From positions 90,402 through 154,401 of the forward strand of contig PMZI01000023.1 in assembly GCA_003170475.1 (NCBI GenBank): a DNA stretch of 64,000 bases, in the 5' to 3' direction. Shown piece by piece: positions 35,474 to 44,862 of this stretch. Position 1 is the first letter of the stretch. Every line of letters starts with the position of its first letter. The position numbers and the translations under genes are program-made. The DNA is from Ignavibacteriota bacterium (lineage in GTDB: Bacteria; Bacteroidota; Ignavibacteria; UBA10030). The notes below the pieces were generated by a model. That model searched no databases. It was given only the letters and a program-made list of their open reading frames with translations, and had not been told where the DNA came from.

Positions 35474-37717
35474 GTGCGGTTTTTGCGTCATTGTTGTTCC
35501 GCGTTGCTGTGTCTTCTCTCGCTGCCTGTACCATCATTCGCGTTCGTCCCAACCGACTCATCGAAGCAGATCCTCAGAGCGCTTCGCATCGACGGAGATG
35601 TTGAGATCAATGGGACGCTCTCTGACCCTCGCTGGAATCAGGCGACACCGGTTGAGATCCGCTACGAAGTCCAGCCGGGTGAAAACGCGCCCGCCCCCGT
35701 GCGAACCGTTGTCCGCGTGATGTACAATTCCGACTACGTGTATTTTGGATTCCGCTGTGAAGATCCCGACCCCTCCTCCATTCGTGCTCATATTACAGAC
35801 CGCGACAAAACCTCTGACGACGACAGGGTGGGGATCATACTGGACACCTACGGGGATTTTCAACGATCGTACGAATTTATTGTTAACCCCTATGGCATCC
35901 AGGCCGATTATCTCCGGACGGGCAACAATGAAGACGGTAGTTTCGACACAGTGTGGAAATCTGCCGCTGTGATCGATGGGACCGGCTGGACCACCGTGAT
36001 TGGTCTTCCATTTAAGAGTTTGCGTTTTCCATCTCAACGCGAGCAGCGATGGACCGTGCTGTTGTTCAGAATTCTCCCTCGCGCAAGCTCCTACCAACTT
36101 TCCTGGAATCCAATAGACCGGAACAATCCATGTTTGATCTGTCAGGGGGGTGTCATCGAAGGGATCGCTGATGTGCAATCCGTCAGTTCTGTCGACGTAC
36201 TTCCGTATGTCGTTGCGCAGCAGAGCGGCTCACTCGCCGACGCTTCCAATCCTCAATCCGCATTTGAGAACGGGCCCATCAAGGGCCGCGTTGGAGGAAG
36301 TATCCGGTATTCTCCCAGCCCCGATCTTGACGTTGAAGCGGTCATCAATCCCGACTTCAGCCAGGTGGAATCCGACGCCACGCAGATCAGTATCAATTCT
36401 ACGTTTGCCATCAATTACCCGGAAAAAAGGCCGTTCTTTCTTGTCGGTTCGGACATGTACAACAACCAGACTGGCGCGTTCTACTCACGGATGATCAACA
36501 ATCCCATCGGGGCAGCAAGGCTTTTGGGGAAAAGCGGTTCGTTTTCGTTTGCCTACCTCGGGGCGGGCGATCGCAATACTCCGTTCATTGTTCCGGGCGA
36601 AGAGAGCAGCAATTTCATTTCAACGAATCTCGAATCGTTTTCAAACATTGCGCGGGCGCGGTATGATTTTGGCGGGGAAACGTTTATCGGCGGGATGCTC
36701 ACAACGCGAAACACTGCAACGGCCCATAACTATGTCGGCGGCATCGACTGGAACTACAAGTTCCTGGACAATTACTATTTCTCCGGGGAATACTTCTATT
36801 CCGACACAAAAGAGGTCAACGATCTTGAGCTGAATTCTGATTTCCGGAAACTCGGGGACTCGGGCCGCGACGCGGCATTCAATGGCGAGCATTTTGCCGG
36901 AACAAGCACCATTCTATCGTTTCAACGTGGAGCCCGTGACTGGAGTTTTTCATTGCGGTATATGGATCGCACGCCGACATTCGATGCCCAGAGCGGATTT
37001 GTGCCGAGCAATGACACGCGCACGCTCTTCATGGAACACGATTATTCGTTTTATCCCAACAACAGCATCATCGATCAGTGGACCCTGAGCGCGAATGCCG
37101 GGCTCCATTTCAACCACGAAGACATCAGAAAGGAAAAGTGGTTCGTTCCCGTGCTCAGCGCGCAGTTCAAAGGTCAAATCAACGTGACGGTGCAGTGGTT
37201 ACTGGTCAACGACGAGTTGTTTCATGGCGTTCAGTTCGACAACATCAACAGAACTCAGATGTCCCTCAATGCAAGGCCTTCCAGCAGCTTGACGTTGATA
37301 TTCAATGGTGCCTTCGGCCGATTTATCAGGCGATCGGACACTCCCGACATGGGGATCGGGCATACTGTCGATTTGACTGTTCGACTTCGCCCGACGTCTC
37401 AATTGCAGGTGGAATTGTTGTACTCCCGTGCCCGGCTTTCCAGCGTAGCGACAGGGGTTCTCTTTTATGACGGCTATGTTGCTCACGTCCTGGGAATGTA
37501 CCAGTTTACGCCGGAGCTCTATCTTCGAGTCATCGGGCAATACGATCAATTTGCCAAATCGTTCGATGTATACCCACTTGTCAGTTACAAGCTCAATCCT
37601 TTCACAATATTCTATGCGGGATCGACGTACGCCATGTCCGATTTTGGCCAGCCGTTTGGCGTCAGGCAAACGGCTCGTCAATATTTTCTGAAGCTCCAGT
37701 ATTTGCTGCGAAGTTGA
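35474..37717 (+). CDS. DUF5916 outer-membrane protein with CBM9-like domain
   Basis: 747 residues from the GTG at 35474. A signal peptide (HCCSALLCLLSLPVPSFAF) is followed by a carbohydrate-binding family 9-like domain (about 35-230: ALRIDGDVEINGTLSDPRWNQA, VRVMYNSDYVYFGFRCED, RSYEFIVNPYGIQADY). From about 265 the DUF5916 region begins (VVAQQSGSLADAS, SPDLDVEAVINPDFSQVESD, NYPEKRPFFLVGSDM) and runs to the end as beta strands of a predicted outer-membrane barrel. The function of the family is unknown. Its lone setting next to minus-strand genes gives no hint. Confidence 0.87.
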   Translation: MRFLRHCCSALLCLLSLPVPSFAFVPTDSSKQILRALRIDGDVEINGTLSDPRWNQATPVEIRYEVQPGENAPAPVRTVVRVMYNSDYVYFGFRCEDPDPSSIRAHITDRDKTSDDDRVGIILDTYGDFQRSYEFIVNPYGIQADYLRTGNNEDGSFDTVWKSAAVIDGTGWTTVIGLPFKSLRFPSQREQRWTVLLFRILPRASSYQLSWNPIDRNNPCLICQGGVIEGIADVQSVSSVDVLPYVVAQQSGSLADASNPQSAFENGPIKGRVGGSIRYSPSPDLDVEAVINPDFSQVESDATQISINSTFAINYPEKRPFFLVGSDMYNNQTGAFYSRMINNPIGAARLLGKSGSFSFAYLGAGDRNTPFIVPGEESSNFISTNLESFSNIARARYDFGGETFIGGMLTTRNTATAHNYVGGIDWNYKFLDNYYFSGEYFYSDTKEVNDLELNSDFRKLGDSGRDAAFNGEHFAGTSTILSFQRGARDWSFSLRYMDRTPTFDAQSGFVPSNDTRTLFMEHDYSFYPNNSIIDQWTLSANAGLHFNHEDIRKEKWFVPVLSAQFKGQINVTVQWLLVNDELFHGVQFDNINRTQMSLNARPSSSLTLIFNGAFGRFIRRSDTPDMGIGHTVDLTVRLRPTSQLQVELLYSRARLSSVATGVLFYDGYVAHVLGMYQFTPELYLRVIGQYDQFAKSFDVYPLVSYKLNPFTIFYAGSTYAMSDFGQPFGVRQTARQYFLKLQYLLRS

Positions 37718-37912
37718 CGGGGTAAAGTTCTTTCCAATTCTTCGATGGGTTTGCCCCCTTTTCTTTCTAGCTTAATGAAGATGCTGCCAATTCTTTCGGC
37801 GATTCCTTTTGCTCGCCCGAGCGGGGAGCGCATCCACTCTTGCAACTGCACTCGTCGTGTCGTATATTTGAATCGCAACGATGCTTCAAGGGTGTTGTTG
37901 TTCACATTCGAT

Positions 37913-37984
<72 letters not shown>

Positions 37985-37995
37985 CTCAAGGCACA

Positions 37996-38022
37996 CAGGG
38001 TTAGCGATTTCTGCTAACCCTG
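37996..38022 (+). terminator. Hairpin after the tRNA gene, likely terminator
   Basis: A perfect 10-bp stem (CAGGGTTAGC with GCTAACCCTG) closing a seven-base loop, then ATGTGTTTTG. The distance from the tRNA end is 11 bp, which suits processing and termination. Confidence 0.65.
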
Positions 38023-38318
38023 ATGTGTTTTGAGGATCCCGGCGTCTTTTGTCGGGATCTGAACCCCATTTATTTCTGGAATAACGCGAGCGTGCGCTGT
38101 TTGCTGGCGCGTTTGGTGTTTAGGGGGCCTTCGTCGGCATATGACCGAGCTGAGCGTCGTCGAGTTGTTGGGTGCCCTCCCCCCGCGGGGGTGTCGGTCG
38201 GCGATCTTCTCACCATGCGCCTTCTCGTCCCACCCTCCTTGCTTTCGAACCACACTCTGGCTATTTTCAACCCGCACTCTCCTTTCGATTTTTCAACACC
38301 ATCTCTCTTGAGGAACCC

Positions 38319-41300
38319 ATGAAGACTCGATTCGCCCTCATCACTGTCCTGGCAATCACAGGTTTTATCACAATGGCGTTCGCCCAGCAAGAAGCCCGCC
38401 TTCTGCGTTTCCCTGCCATTCATGGAAACCAGATTGCGTTCACCTACGCTGGCGATCTGTACTCTGTCTCCGCAACTGGAGGCGTAGCCAGAAAGCTGAC
38501 GAACGATGTTGGCTTTGAAATGTTCGCCCGCTTCTCTCCCGACGGGAAGCAGGTTGCTTTCACGGCCCAGTACGACGGAAATACGGAAGTCTACCTCATG
38601 CCGTCAGAAGGAGGGGTTCCAAAGCGTCTGACTTTTACAGCGACGCTCGGTCGCGATGATGTCTCCGACAGGATGGGACCAAACAACATCGTCATGGGGT
38701 GGAAAGACAATGATCATATCGTTTTCCGCTCGAGACGAATCGAATGGAATGACTTCAAAGGGCAGCTTTATCTCGTCTCCAAAACGGGAGGCCCGATTGA
38801 GCAACTCCCGCTTCCACGCGGCGGATTCTGTTCGTACTCACCCGACGGCAAAAAGCTGGCGTACAATCGGGTCTTTCGCGAGTTTCGCACGTGGAAACGA
38901 TACCGCGGCGGGCAGGCTGATGATGTCTGGATCTATGACTTCGACACGAAGCAAACCATCAACATCACGAACGATCCCTCGCAGGATATTTTTCCTATGT
39001 GGAGTGGGAACACAATCTATTTTCTCTCCGACCGCGACGAGCTCAAGAAGCTCAACCTTTATGCATACGACATCACATCGAAAGCTACCCGAAAAATAAC
39101 GGATTTCAAGGAATATGATGTGAAATTTCCCTCGTTGGGTGACAATGCAATCGTGTTTGAGAATGGCGGATTCATTTACCGATTTGATTTTTCCACCGGA
39201 AAGTCCGAAAAGGTCTCCATCTTTTTAGACGAGGATCTTAACGGTGGACGCGGTGGGCTGACGGATGTCAGCAAGACGGTTTCGAATTACGAAGTCTCTC
39301 CCGACGGCAATCGGGCCCTCTTCGGTGCTCGCGGCGACATCTTTACCGTTCCCGCCAAATATGGAAACATTCGAAATCTTACGAAGACACCGGGGATTCA
39401 CGAGCGGAACTCGAAGTGGTCTCCCGACGGAAAGTGGATCGCATACATCTCCGACGCTTCCGGCGAAGATGAGATTTATATCATGCCGCAGGATGGCGGC
39501 GCTCCGGGAACGCGTGTAACCTCGAACGGTGATGTTTACAAGTATGATATCCTCTGGTCCCCGGACAGCAAGAAGCTTCTGTGGGCCGACAAGAAACTTC
39601 GCTTGCAGTACGTTGACGTCGAATCGAAAAAGATAACGCAGATTGCCGAGGCAACGGCATTCGAATTTTCCGATTACGCCTGGTCACCCGACAGCCGCTG
39701 GGTTACTTATGCGAAGTCCGAACAAGAGTCAATGACCAAGATCTACCTCTACTCCCTCGGCAGCACTCAGACGACAGCGGTGACCGACGGGTGGTTCTCT
39801 TCATATGCACCATCCTTCAGCGCCGACGGAAAGTACTTGTTCTTTGTCTCTAACCGCTCTTTCACCCCTTCCTACAGCCAGACAGAATTCAACAACGCCT
39901 ATTTCGACATGGGGAAAATCTATCTGGTGACGCTTGCCAAGGAGATCCGTTCCCCCTTTGAGCCGAAGAGCGACGAGGTGAAGATAAAAGAAGAAAAGGC
40001 GGGGAAGGAGCCCGAAAAGGCTGCGCCCAAGAAAGAGGAGAAAAAGGAAGTTGTGGCAAAGGTCGATGCAGAAGGAATTCAGGGCCGCATCGCCGTGCTT
40101 CCCATTTCGGCCTCCAGCTATCGCGACGTGCAGTCGGTCGGAGAGAAGCTTTACTATGTTCGCCGAGGAACCAAGGACGAAAAGTCGAAGCTGATGATGT
40201 ATGATTTCGAGAAGCTGAAGGAGACCGAACTCGGGGACATCGGCGGATACGAAATCTCAGCCGATGGCAAAAAAATGCTCGTCAGTCAGGAGGGGGCGTA
40301 TGCGATTATTGATCTCCCCTCCGCGAAAATCGAAATCAAGGAGAAGTTGAATCTCGGCGATATGAAGGTGACGCTCGATCGACACGCAGAGTGGTCACAG
40401 ATCTTCAACGAGTGCTGGAGACAGATGCGCGACTTCTTCTTTGCCCCGAACATGCACGGCGTCGATTGGCCCGCCATCAAGAAAAGATACGAGGTCCTCG
40501 TTCCTTACGTGTCGCATCGGGCTGACCTTACCTATATTATCGGCGAAATGATCAGCGAGCTCAGCACCGGTCATACCTATGTCGGCGGCGGAGATATGCC
40601 GCGACCGGACCGCGTTCAGCTTGGACTGCTCGGTGCTCAGATCGATCGCGATGCGGCGACGAAGTATTTCCGAATTACAAAGATCCTCAAAGGACAGAAC
40701 TGGGACCCGGCTGTTCGTTCACCGCTGACGGAGATGGGGGTGGTTGTGAAAGAGGGTGACTATATTCTTGCCGTCGATGGCGAGCCAACAAGCCAGATGA
40801 ATGATTTCTACGAATCGCTCGTTAATAAGGCTGGAAAGCAGGTGAGGCTAAAGGTCAATAGCACGGTGAAAGAAGCCAGTGCGCACGAAACGGTCGTTGT
40901 TCCTACCGCCAATGAACAGTCACTCTATTATTATGAATGGGTCCAGACAAACCTGGAGAAGGTATCGAAAGCCACGGATGGCAAGGTCGGCTATGTGCAT
41001 GTTCCCGATATGGGTGTTCCGGGCTTGAACGAATTTGTAAAGTACTACTACCCGCAACTGCGCAAGCAGGCTTTAATCGTTGACTGCCGCGGAAACGGCG
41101 GCGGCAACGTGTCGCCCATGATCATCGAACGTCTGCGTCGGGAAATCGCGATGATTGACATTGCGCGCAACACCAGTCCGTCAATCGATCCTGGTGGAAC
41201 CATGATGGGACCCAAAGTTCTCCTGATCGATGAGTTCTCCGCCTCCGACGGCGACATCGTCGGGTATCGGTTCAAACAATACAAGCTCGGCAAGGTTATC

Positions 41301-41588
41301 GGCAAGAGGTCCTGGGGCGGGGTGGTAGGAATCCGCGGCACGCTTCCGTTGCTTGACGGCGGATTCCTCAACAAGCCCGAGTTCTCACGCTATGACATTG
41401 AAGGGAAGGAATGGATCATGGAGGGGCACGGTGTTGATCCGGACATTGTGGTCGATAACGATCCGGCAAAAGAGTTTGCCGGCGAGGATCAACAGCTTGA
41501 AAAGGCCATCCAGGTGATCCTTGATGAATTGAAGGCCAATCCGGTGAAGCTTGCTCCGCCTCCGCCGTATCCGGACAAACACAAGTAA
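38319..41588 (+). CDS. Exported tricorn protease
   Basis: 1089 residues from the ATG at 38319. The N-terminus has a signal peptide (FALITVLAITGFITMAFAQQ), so this form works outside the cytoplasm. Residues 25-560 are WD40/TolB-type propeller repeats (FSPDGKQVAF, YSPDGKKLAY, WSPDGKWIAY). A Lys/Glu-rich segment (about 550-590) separates these from a second small propeller. Then come the C1 helical part (MRDFFFAPNMHG), a PDZ domain (about 780-860) and the S41 catalytic domain. Catalytic candidates are H752 (STGHTYVGGG), S976-D977 (DEFSASDGD) and E1035 (MEGHGVDPDI), matching the tricorn set. It degrades oligopeptides. Confidence 0.94.
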   Translation: MKTRFALITVLAITGFITMAFAQQEARLLRFPAIHGNQIAFTYAGDLYSVSATGGVARKLTNDVGFEMFARFSPDGKQVAFTAQYDGNTEVYLMPSEGGVPKRLTFTATLGRDDVSDRMGPNNIVMGWKDNDHIVFRSRRIEWNDFKGQLYLVSKTGGPIEQLPLPRGGFCSYSPDGKKLAYNRVFREFRTWKRYRGGQADDVWIYDFDTKQTINITNDPSQDIFPMWSGNTIYFLSDRDELKKLNLYAYDITSKATRKITDFKEYDVKFPSLGDNAIVFENGGFIYRFDFSTGKSEKVSIFLDEDLNGGRGGLTDVSKTVSNYEVSPDGNRALFGARGDIFTVPAKYGNIRNLTKTPGIHERNSKWSPDGKWIAYISDASGEDEIYIMPQDGGAPGTRVTSNGDVYKYDILWSPDSKKLLWADKKLRLQYVDVESKKITQIAEATAFEFSDYAWSPDSRWVTYAKSEQESMTKIYLYSLGSTQTTAVTDGWFSSYAPSFSADGKYLFFVSNRSFTPSYSQTEFNNAYFDMGKIYLVTLAKEIRSPFEPKSDEVKIKEEKAGKEPEKAAPKKEEKKEVVAKVDAEGIQGRIAVLPISASSYRDVQSVGEKLYYVRRGTKDEKSKLMMYDFEKLKETELGDIGGYEISADGKKMLVSQEGAYAIIDLPSAKIEIKEKLNLGDMKVTLDRHAEWSQIFNECWRQMRDFFFAPNMHGVDWPAIKKRYEVLVPYVSHRADLTYIIGEMISELSTGHTYVGGGDMPRPDRVQLGLLGAQIDRDAATKYFRITKILKGQNWDPAVRSPLTEMGVVVKEGDYILAVDGEPTSQMNDFYESLVNKAGKQVRLKVNSTVKEASAHETVVVPTANEQSLYYYEWVQTNLEKVSKATDGKVGYVHVPDMGVPGLNEFVKYYYPQLRKQALIVDCRGNGGGNVSPMIIERLRREIAMIDIARNTSPSIDPGGTMMGPKVLLIDEFSASDGDIVGYRFKQYKLGKVIGKRSWGGVVGIRGTLPLLDGGFLNKPEFSRYDIEGKEWIMEGHGVDPDIVVDNDPAKEFAGEDQQLEKAIQVILDELKANPVKLAPPPPYPDKHK

Positions 41589-41637
41589 GGGAATGAAGAT
41601 GTAGGTTTGTCTCCCGCGGGGTGATGCATCAAACGAA

Positions 41638-42786
41638 TTAGAAAACGAACAGTGCGTTGAATTGCAGTGTCGTTTGTGAATTCGTCGCCGTTGCCCTCCC
41701 CTCGAAGACATTATGGTCCGACCAGTCTTTCCGCGCTTCGATGCGGAAGACAAGATTTTTCGAGAGGCGATACTCCGGTGTGAGCGTTGCTTCATTCAGG
41801 GTCTGTGCCACGCCGGTCCGGACGCCTTGAGGATCTTCGAATTGTTCTGCGCGGGCTGAAATGGAGAATTGTGGCAGCATGTCGAACCGCAGGTAAGCGG
41901 CAATCCCACTCCATCGAGCTTTGTCGTAGAGTGGTGTTGGGTTCTTTTCCGTCGCGTAGTCGAGATTCAGGCCCGCCGTCCATTTTCCAGCCAACGGGCC
42001 CGAGAGAGCGATGTCGCCCAGAATTCTGCTGTTGGAGGTATTGTCGGATTGTTCCGAGCCGGCTACAACACTCGCATAGAACTTCCATCCCGACCCCGGT
42101 GTGAAGGCAAGTTGCCCACCGAGAGTTTTTGATGTGTTGTTATCGATCGCATTATCCCATCCGTTAACCACCATAAGCGTCATAGCGAGCCGATCCGAAA
42201 ATGCGTACGAGGCGCGCACGCCGGTATGCGTAAACGGAATCGCGTATCCAAAGAGGAATGACCGGGAGGCATTGTCGTTGTAGCCGTCGTAACCCTCGAT
42301 GATTTCCAGCCCGCACGGAGTGACAAATTTGCCAAGATCCAGCGTAATTCCGCCCTGCCATGGAACAACGTAACGAATGTACATCTGATGGAAATCCAGG
42401 TCACCCATATCCATTCCGCTTGAACGCGCAACCTTCGGCACCGACGATCCCGCTGTCAGGTGGGCACAGAACCCGACCTCACCTTGCTTCAAGGCCGGCT
42501 TCTCGAGAGCAATCTCGAGCACGTCGACAATGAATGTGTTGTCTTCTACATCGAAGACGCGGTAGAGGTTCTTCCTGGAATCCGGTGCATTCAGATTGTA
42601 GGAGTACCGAAAGGAAAGAAAGCTATTGAGGGTGATATCCTCAAACCATGGACGATGCGACTGCTCCAGAGTGGCAACACCCGCGCTATCCTGTCCCCAA
42701 AGAGTCGGGGGCGACGCCATTGCCGCCCCCAAAAACAGGATCGCTCCTATGAAGCAAGCGTGTGATCTTAACCGCAGAGATATCAT
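41638..42786 (-). CDS. BBP2-type (OmpL-like) outer-membrane porin
   Basis: 382 residues from the ATG at 42786. A longer open frame upstream overlaps amtB and is not used. A signal peptide (ACFIGAILFLGAAMASPPTLWGQ) is followed by the beta-barrel pattern of the putative beta-barrel porin 2 family: LNSFLSFRYSYNLNAP, YIRYVVPWQGGITLDLGKFV, AIPFTHTGVRASYAFS, then strands to the C-terminal Phe. It begins 16 bp after the amtB stop on the same strand, so the two are very likely co-transcribed. That suggests a pore for ammonium or a related small solute across the outer membrane, by inference. Confidence 0.85.
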   Translation of the reverse strand: MISLRLRSHACFIGAILFLGAAMASPPTLWGQDSAGVATLEQSHRPWFEDITLNSFLSFRYSYNLNAPDSRKNLYRVFDVEDNTFIVDVLEIALEKPALKQGEVGFCAHLTAGSSVPKVARSSGMDMGDLDFHQMYIRYVVPWQGGITLDLGKFVTPCGLEIIEGYDGYNDNASRSFLFGYAIPFTHTGVRASYAFSDRLAMTLMVVNGWDNAIDNNTSKTLGGQLAFTPGSGWKFYASVVAGSEQSDNTSNSRILGDIALSGPLAGKWTAGLNLDYATEKNPTPLYDKARWSGIAAYLRFDMLPQFSISARAEQFEDPQGVRTGVAQTLNEATLTPEYRLSKNLVFRIEARKDWSDHNVFEGRATATNSQTTLQFNALFVF

Positions 42787-42802
42787 GACTTCGGTTTCTT
42801 CT

Positions 42803-44014
42803 CTACAAGTAGGCTTGCTCGCCGAGTTCGCTCTCGTCGAGTCCGGCCTCTTCTGTTTCAATACTCACTTTCACCGCTGTGACCTTATTGATAAGCCAGA
42901 GCGCGGCGTAGGTGAATAGGAACGAATAGAGGGCTGCGAGCACGACAGCAATCGTCTCCTTGAAGAAGAAAACGGAGTTTCCCAACAGGAGACCATCTGA
43001 GCCGGAAGGGTTCATCGTCAGGTCGGCGAATATCCCCAGCGCAATCACACCCAAGAAGCCTCCCACACCATGGACCCCCCAAACATCCAATGCGTCATCC
43101 CATTGGAGTTTGTTTTTCATGTAGATTGCAAAGTAGCAGACAAGGCTTGCGATGATGCCTATCGTAACGGCGCTTGCTGTCGACACGTATCCGGCCGCAG
43201 GCGTGACTGCTGCAAGTCCGGCTATGGATCCCGTCAACAAACCGACAAATTTTGGTTTCTTCTCGAAGGCCCAGGCCACAATCAACCATGTGATCGCAGC
43301 GAACGAAGCAGCTACGTCGGTATTGATGAACGCGAGTGCCGTGACAGCATCCACGCGCAACTCGCTGCCGGCATTGAATCCATACCATCCGAACCAGAGA
43401 AGTCCCGTGCCAAGAGCGACGAGCGGGATGCTGTGTGGACCCTTGTCTTGCACGCGACGTTTCCCAACAAAGAACACGGCCGCCAGAGCAGAAAATCCGG
43501 CGATTGCATGGACAACGATACCGCCCGCAAAATCCAGGACGCCCCATTTTGCCATCAACCCGCCACCCCAGACCATATGAGCGAAGGGGAAATAGACAAA
43601 CACGAGCCAGAGCACCAGGAAAATCAAATACGCTTGAAAACGAACACGATTGCTGAACGCTCCGGTGATGAGAGCGGGAGTGATCTGGGCAAACATCATC
43701 TGATACGCCATGAAGACCCAGAGGGGGATACTGTTGGATCCCGAAAACGCCGTCGTGAGATTGACACCGCTCAGGAACATGTACTTCAGGTCGCCAATGA
43801 TTGCGCCCTCTCCACCACTGAAGCAAAGGGAATAGCCGAAAGTGAACCAAAGAACCGTCGTTACCCCCATCGAGACGAAACTCTGGATCATGATCGCAAG
43901 AACGTTTTTCCTGCCCACCAGACCACCATAGAAGAATGCAAGACCCGGAGTCATTAACATCACCAGGCTGGTGGCCACAAGCATGAAGCCGGTACTTCCA
44001 GTGTCGAATGACAT
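42803..44014 (-). CDS. amtB: Ammonium transporter
   Basis: 403 residues with eleven predicted membrane helices. AmtB hallmarks are FMLVATSLVMLMTPGLAFFYGG (opening helix), WGGGLMAKWGVLDFAGGIVVH with the conserved Asp and the channel His of VHAIAGFSALA, and the second His region WGVHGVGGFLGVI. There is no signal peptide ahead of the first helix. The C-terminal tail is short. No GlnK gene is adjacent, which is unusual for bacterial amtB. Instead a porin gene follows 16 bp downstream. AAAGGGA is the ribosome site. Confidence 0.96.
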   Translation of the reverse strand: MSFDTGSTGFMLVATSLVMLMTPGLAFFYGGLVGRKNVLAIMIQSFVSMGVTTVLWFTFGYSLCFSGGEGAIIGDLKYMFLSGVNLTTAFSGSNSIPLWVFMAYQMMFAQITPALITGAFSNRVRFQAYLIFLVLWLVFVYFPFAHMVWGGGLMAKWGVLDFAGGIVVHAIAGFSALAAVFFVGKRRVQDKGPHSIPLVALGTGLLWFGWYGFNAGSELRVDAVTALAFINTDVAASFAAITWLIVAWAFEKKPKFVGLLTGSIAGLAAVTPAAGYVSTASAVTIGIIASLVCYFAIYMKNKLQWDDALDVWGVHGVGGFLGVIALGIFADLTMNPSGSDGLLLGNSVFFFKETIAVVLAALYSFLFTYAALWLINKVTAVKVSIETEEAGLDESELGEQAYL

Positions 44015-44049
44015 AGGTAGATCCCTTTCATCAAGATCGTTTGAGAAGA

Positions 44050-44110
44050 CCTGTTCTCGCGAGCAGCATGTTCATGCATATCGCGATCGCGAGGTCGTTG
44101 CGGGAACAGG
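44050..44110 (-). promoter_or_regulatory. Long structured element in the amtB leader
   Basis: On the + strand CCTGTTCTCGC (44050-44060) can pair with GCGGGAACAGG (44100-44110) over ten of eleven positions. Inside lie a hairpin GCATG/CATGC (44066-44077) and the perfect 12-bp palindrome TCGCGATCGCGA (44081-44092). Read on the minus strand it sits 36 bp before the amtB ATG. It could be a leader RNA structure or a set of protein sites. I cannot match it to a known riboswitch. Confidence 0.45.
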
Positions 44111-44170
44111 CCGATGCAGAGCGGCGGATCCCGCGTACGATTTCAAGCTATGAAACGATGGGGCCAATCA

Positions 44171-44211
44171 GTAGGAGGGAAATCCTGATACTTGCGTAGG
44201 GAATTCCTTAC
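44171..44211. promoter_or_regulatory. Two tandem related dyads, candidate operators
   Basis: The first (44171-44191) reads GTAGG, then GGGAAATCC, then TAC. The second (44196-44211) is GTAGGGAATTCCTTAC, an inverted repeat with one mismatched pair. Both share GTAGG, a GGAA/TTCC-type centre and a closing TAC, and their centres lie about 22 bp apart, near two helical turns. They lie between the regulator stop and amtB, where a NarL-type regulator could bind. Confidence 0.45.
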
Positions 44212-44229
44212 ACCAAAAGTGAGAATCGA

Positions 44230-44862
44230 TTAGCTGATGAGCTTGTTCTGAATTGCGTAGTGAATGAGTTCTGCGTTGTTGTGCAGATTTAGCTTCTCAA
44301 GGATTCGCGAACGATAGGTTGTAATTGTCTTTTCGCTGAGAAAAAGACTTTGCGCAATTTCTTTCAGCTTCTTTCCTCGAACCAGTTGAGTCAGAACCTG
44401 AAATTCTCGCTCGGAGAGTGTCTGATGGGGCAAGACCTCGGCCGGTGAATGCAAAGCCGATGCGAGTTTTTCGGCAAGGTGAGCGCTGACGTAAATTCCT
44501 CCTCCTGCTACTTTCCGGATCGCGGCGATGAGTTCTTCGGCCGCACTTTCCTTTGTCAGGTAACCTGCGGCTCCTGCTTTGAGGATGCGCGTCGCGTATT
44601 GATCCTCCGGATGCATGCTCAGCACAAGAACGCGCGCATGTGGTCGTTCGCGTTTGATGTCGCCGAGAATTTCAAGGCCACCCATCCCGGGCATCGTCAA
44701 GTCCAGAAGAACAACGTCACAGTCGTGCTCTTTGATCCCCGCCACCGCCTCGGCACCGTTGCCTGCTTCGCCGACAACGCGCAGGTCGCTTTGTTTCGCG
44801 AGAATCTGACGGACTCCCGCACGGAAGAGACTGTGGTCATCGACAATAAAGATCCGGGTCAT
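44230..44862 (-). CDS. NarL/FixJ-type response regulator
   Basis: 210 residues. The receiver domain (1-120) has the acidic pair in IFIVDDH, the phosphorylated Asp54 in VVLLDLTMPGM, and the Lys in YLTKESAAE. The LuxR-type HTH (about 145-205) reads LSEREFQVLTQLVRG, LKEIAQSLFLSEKTITTYRS and LHNNAELIHYAIQN. The start ATG overlaps the kinase stop (ATGA), so the two are one operon. Two dyads lie downstream of this gene, ahead of amtB. Confidence 0.95.
   Translation of the reverse strand: MTRIFIVDDHSLFRAGVRQILAKQSDLRVVGEAGNGAEAVAGIKEHDCDVVLLDLTMPGMGGLEILGDIKRERPHARVLVLSMHPEDQYATRILKAGAAGYLTKESAAEELIAAIRKVAGGGIYVSAHLAEKLASALHSPAEVLPHQTLSEREFQVLTQLVRGKKLKEIAQSLFLSEKTITTYRSRILEKLNLHNNAELIHYAIQNKLIS

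Noticed and set aside
37678..37905. Minus-strand open frame of 75 residues before the tRNA
   Set aside because: It lies in a short gap, partly antisense to the end of the DUF5916 gene. It has no ribosome site and no domain.
38180..38191. Perfect palindrome CCCCCGCGGGGG upstream of the tricorn gene
   Set aside because: It is short and GC-only, without T tract or spacing to known sites. It may be a chance structure.
43070..43957. Plus-strand open frame of 295 residues
   Set aside because: It is antisense to amtB, has no recognisable protein pattern, and the amtB reading is certain.
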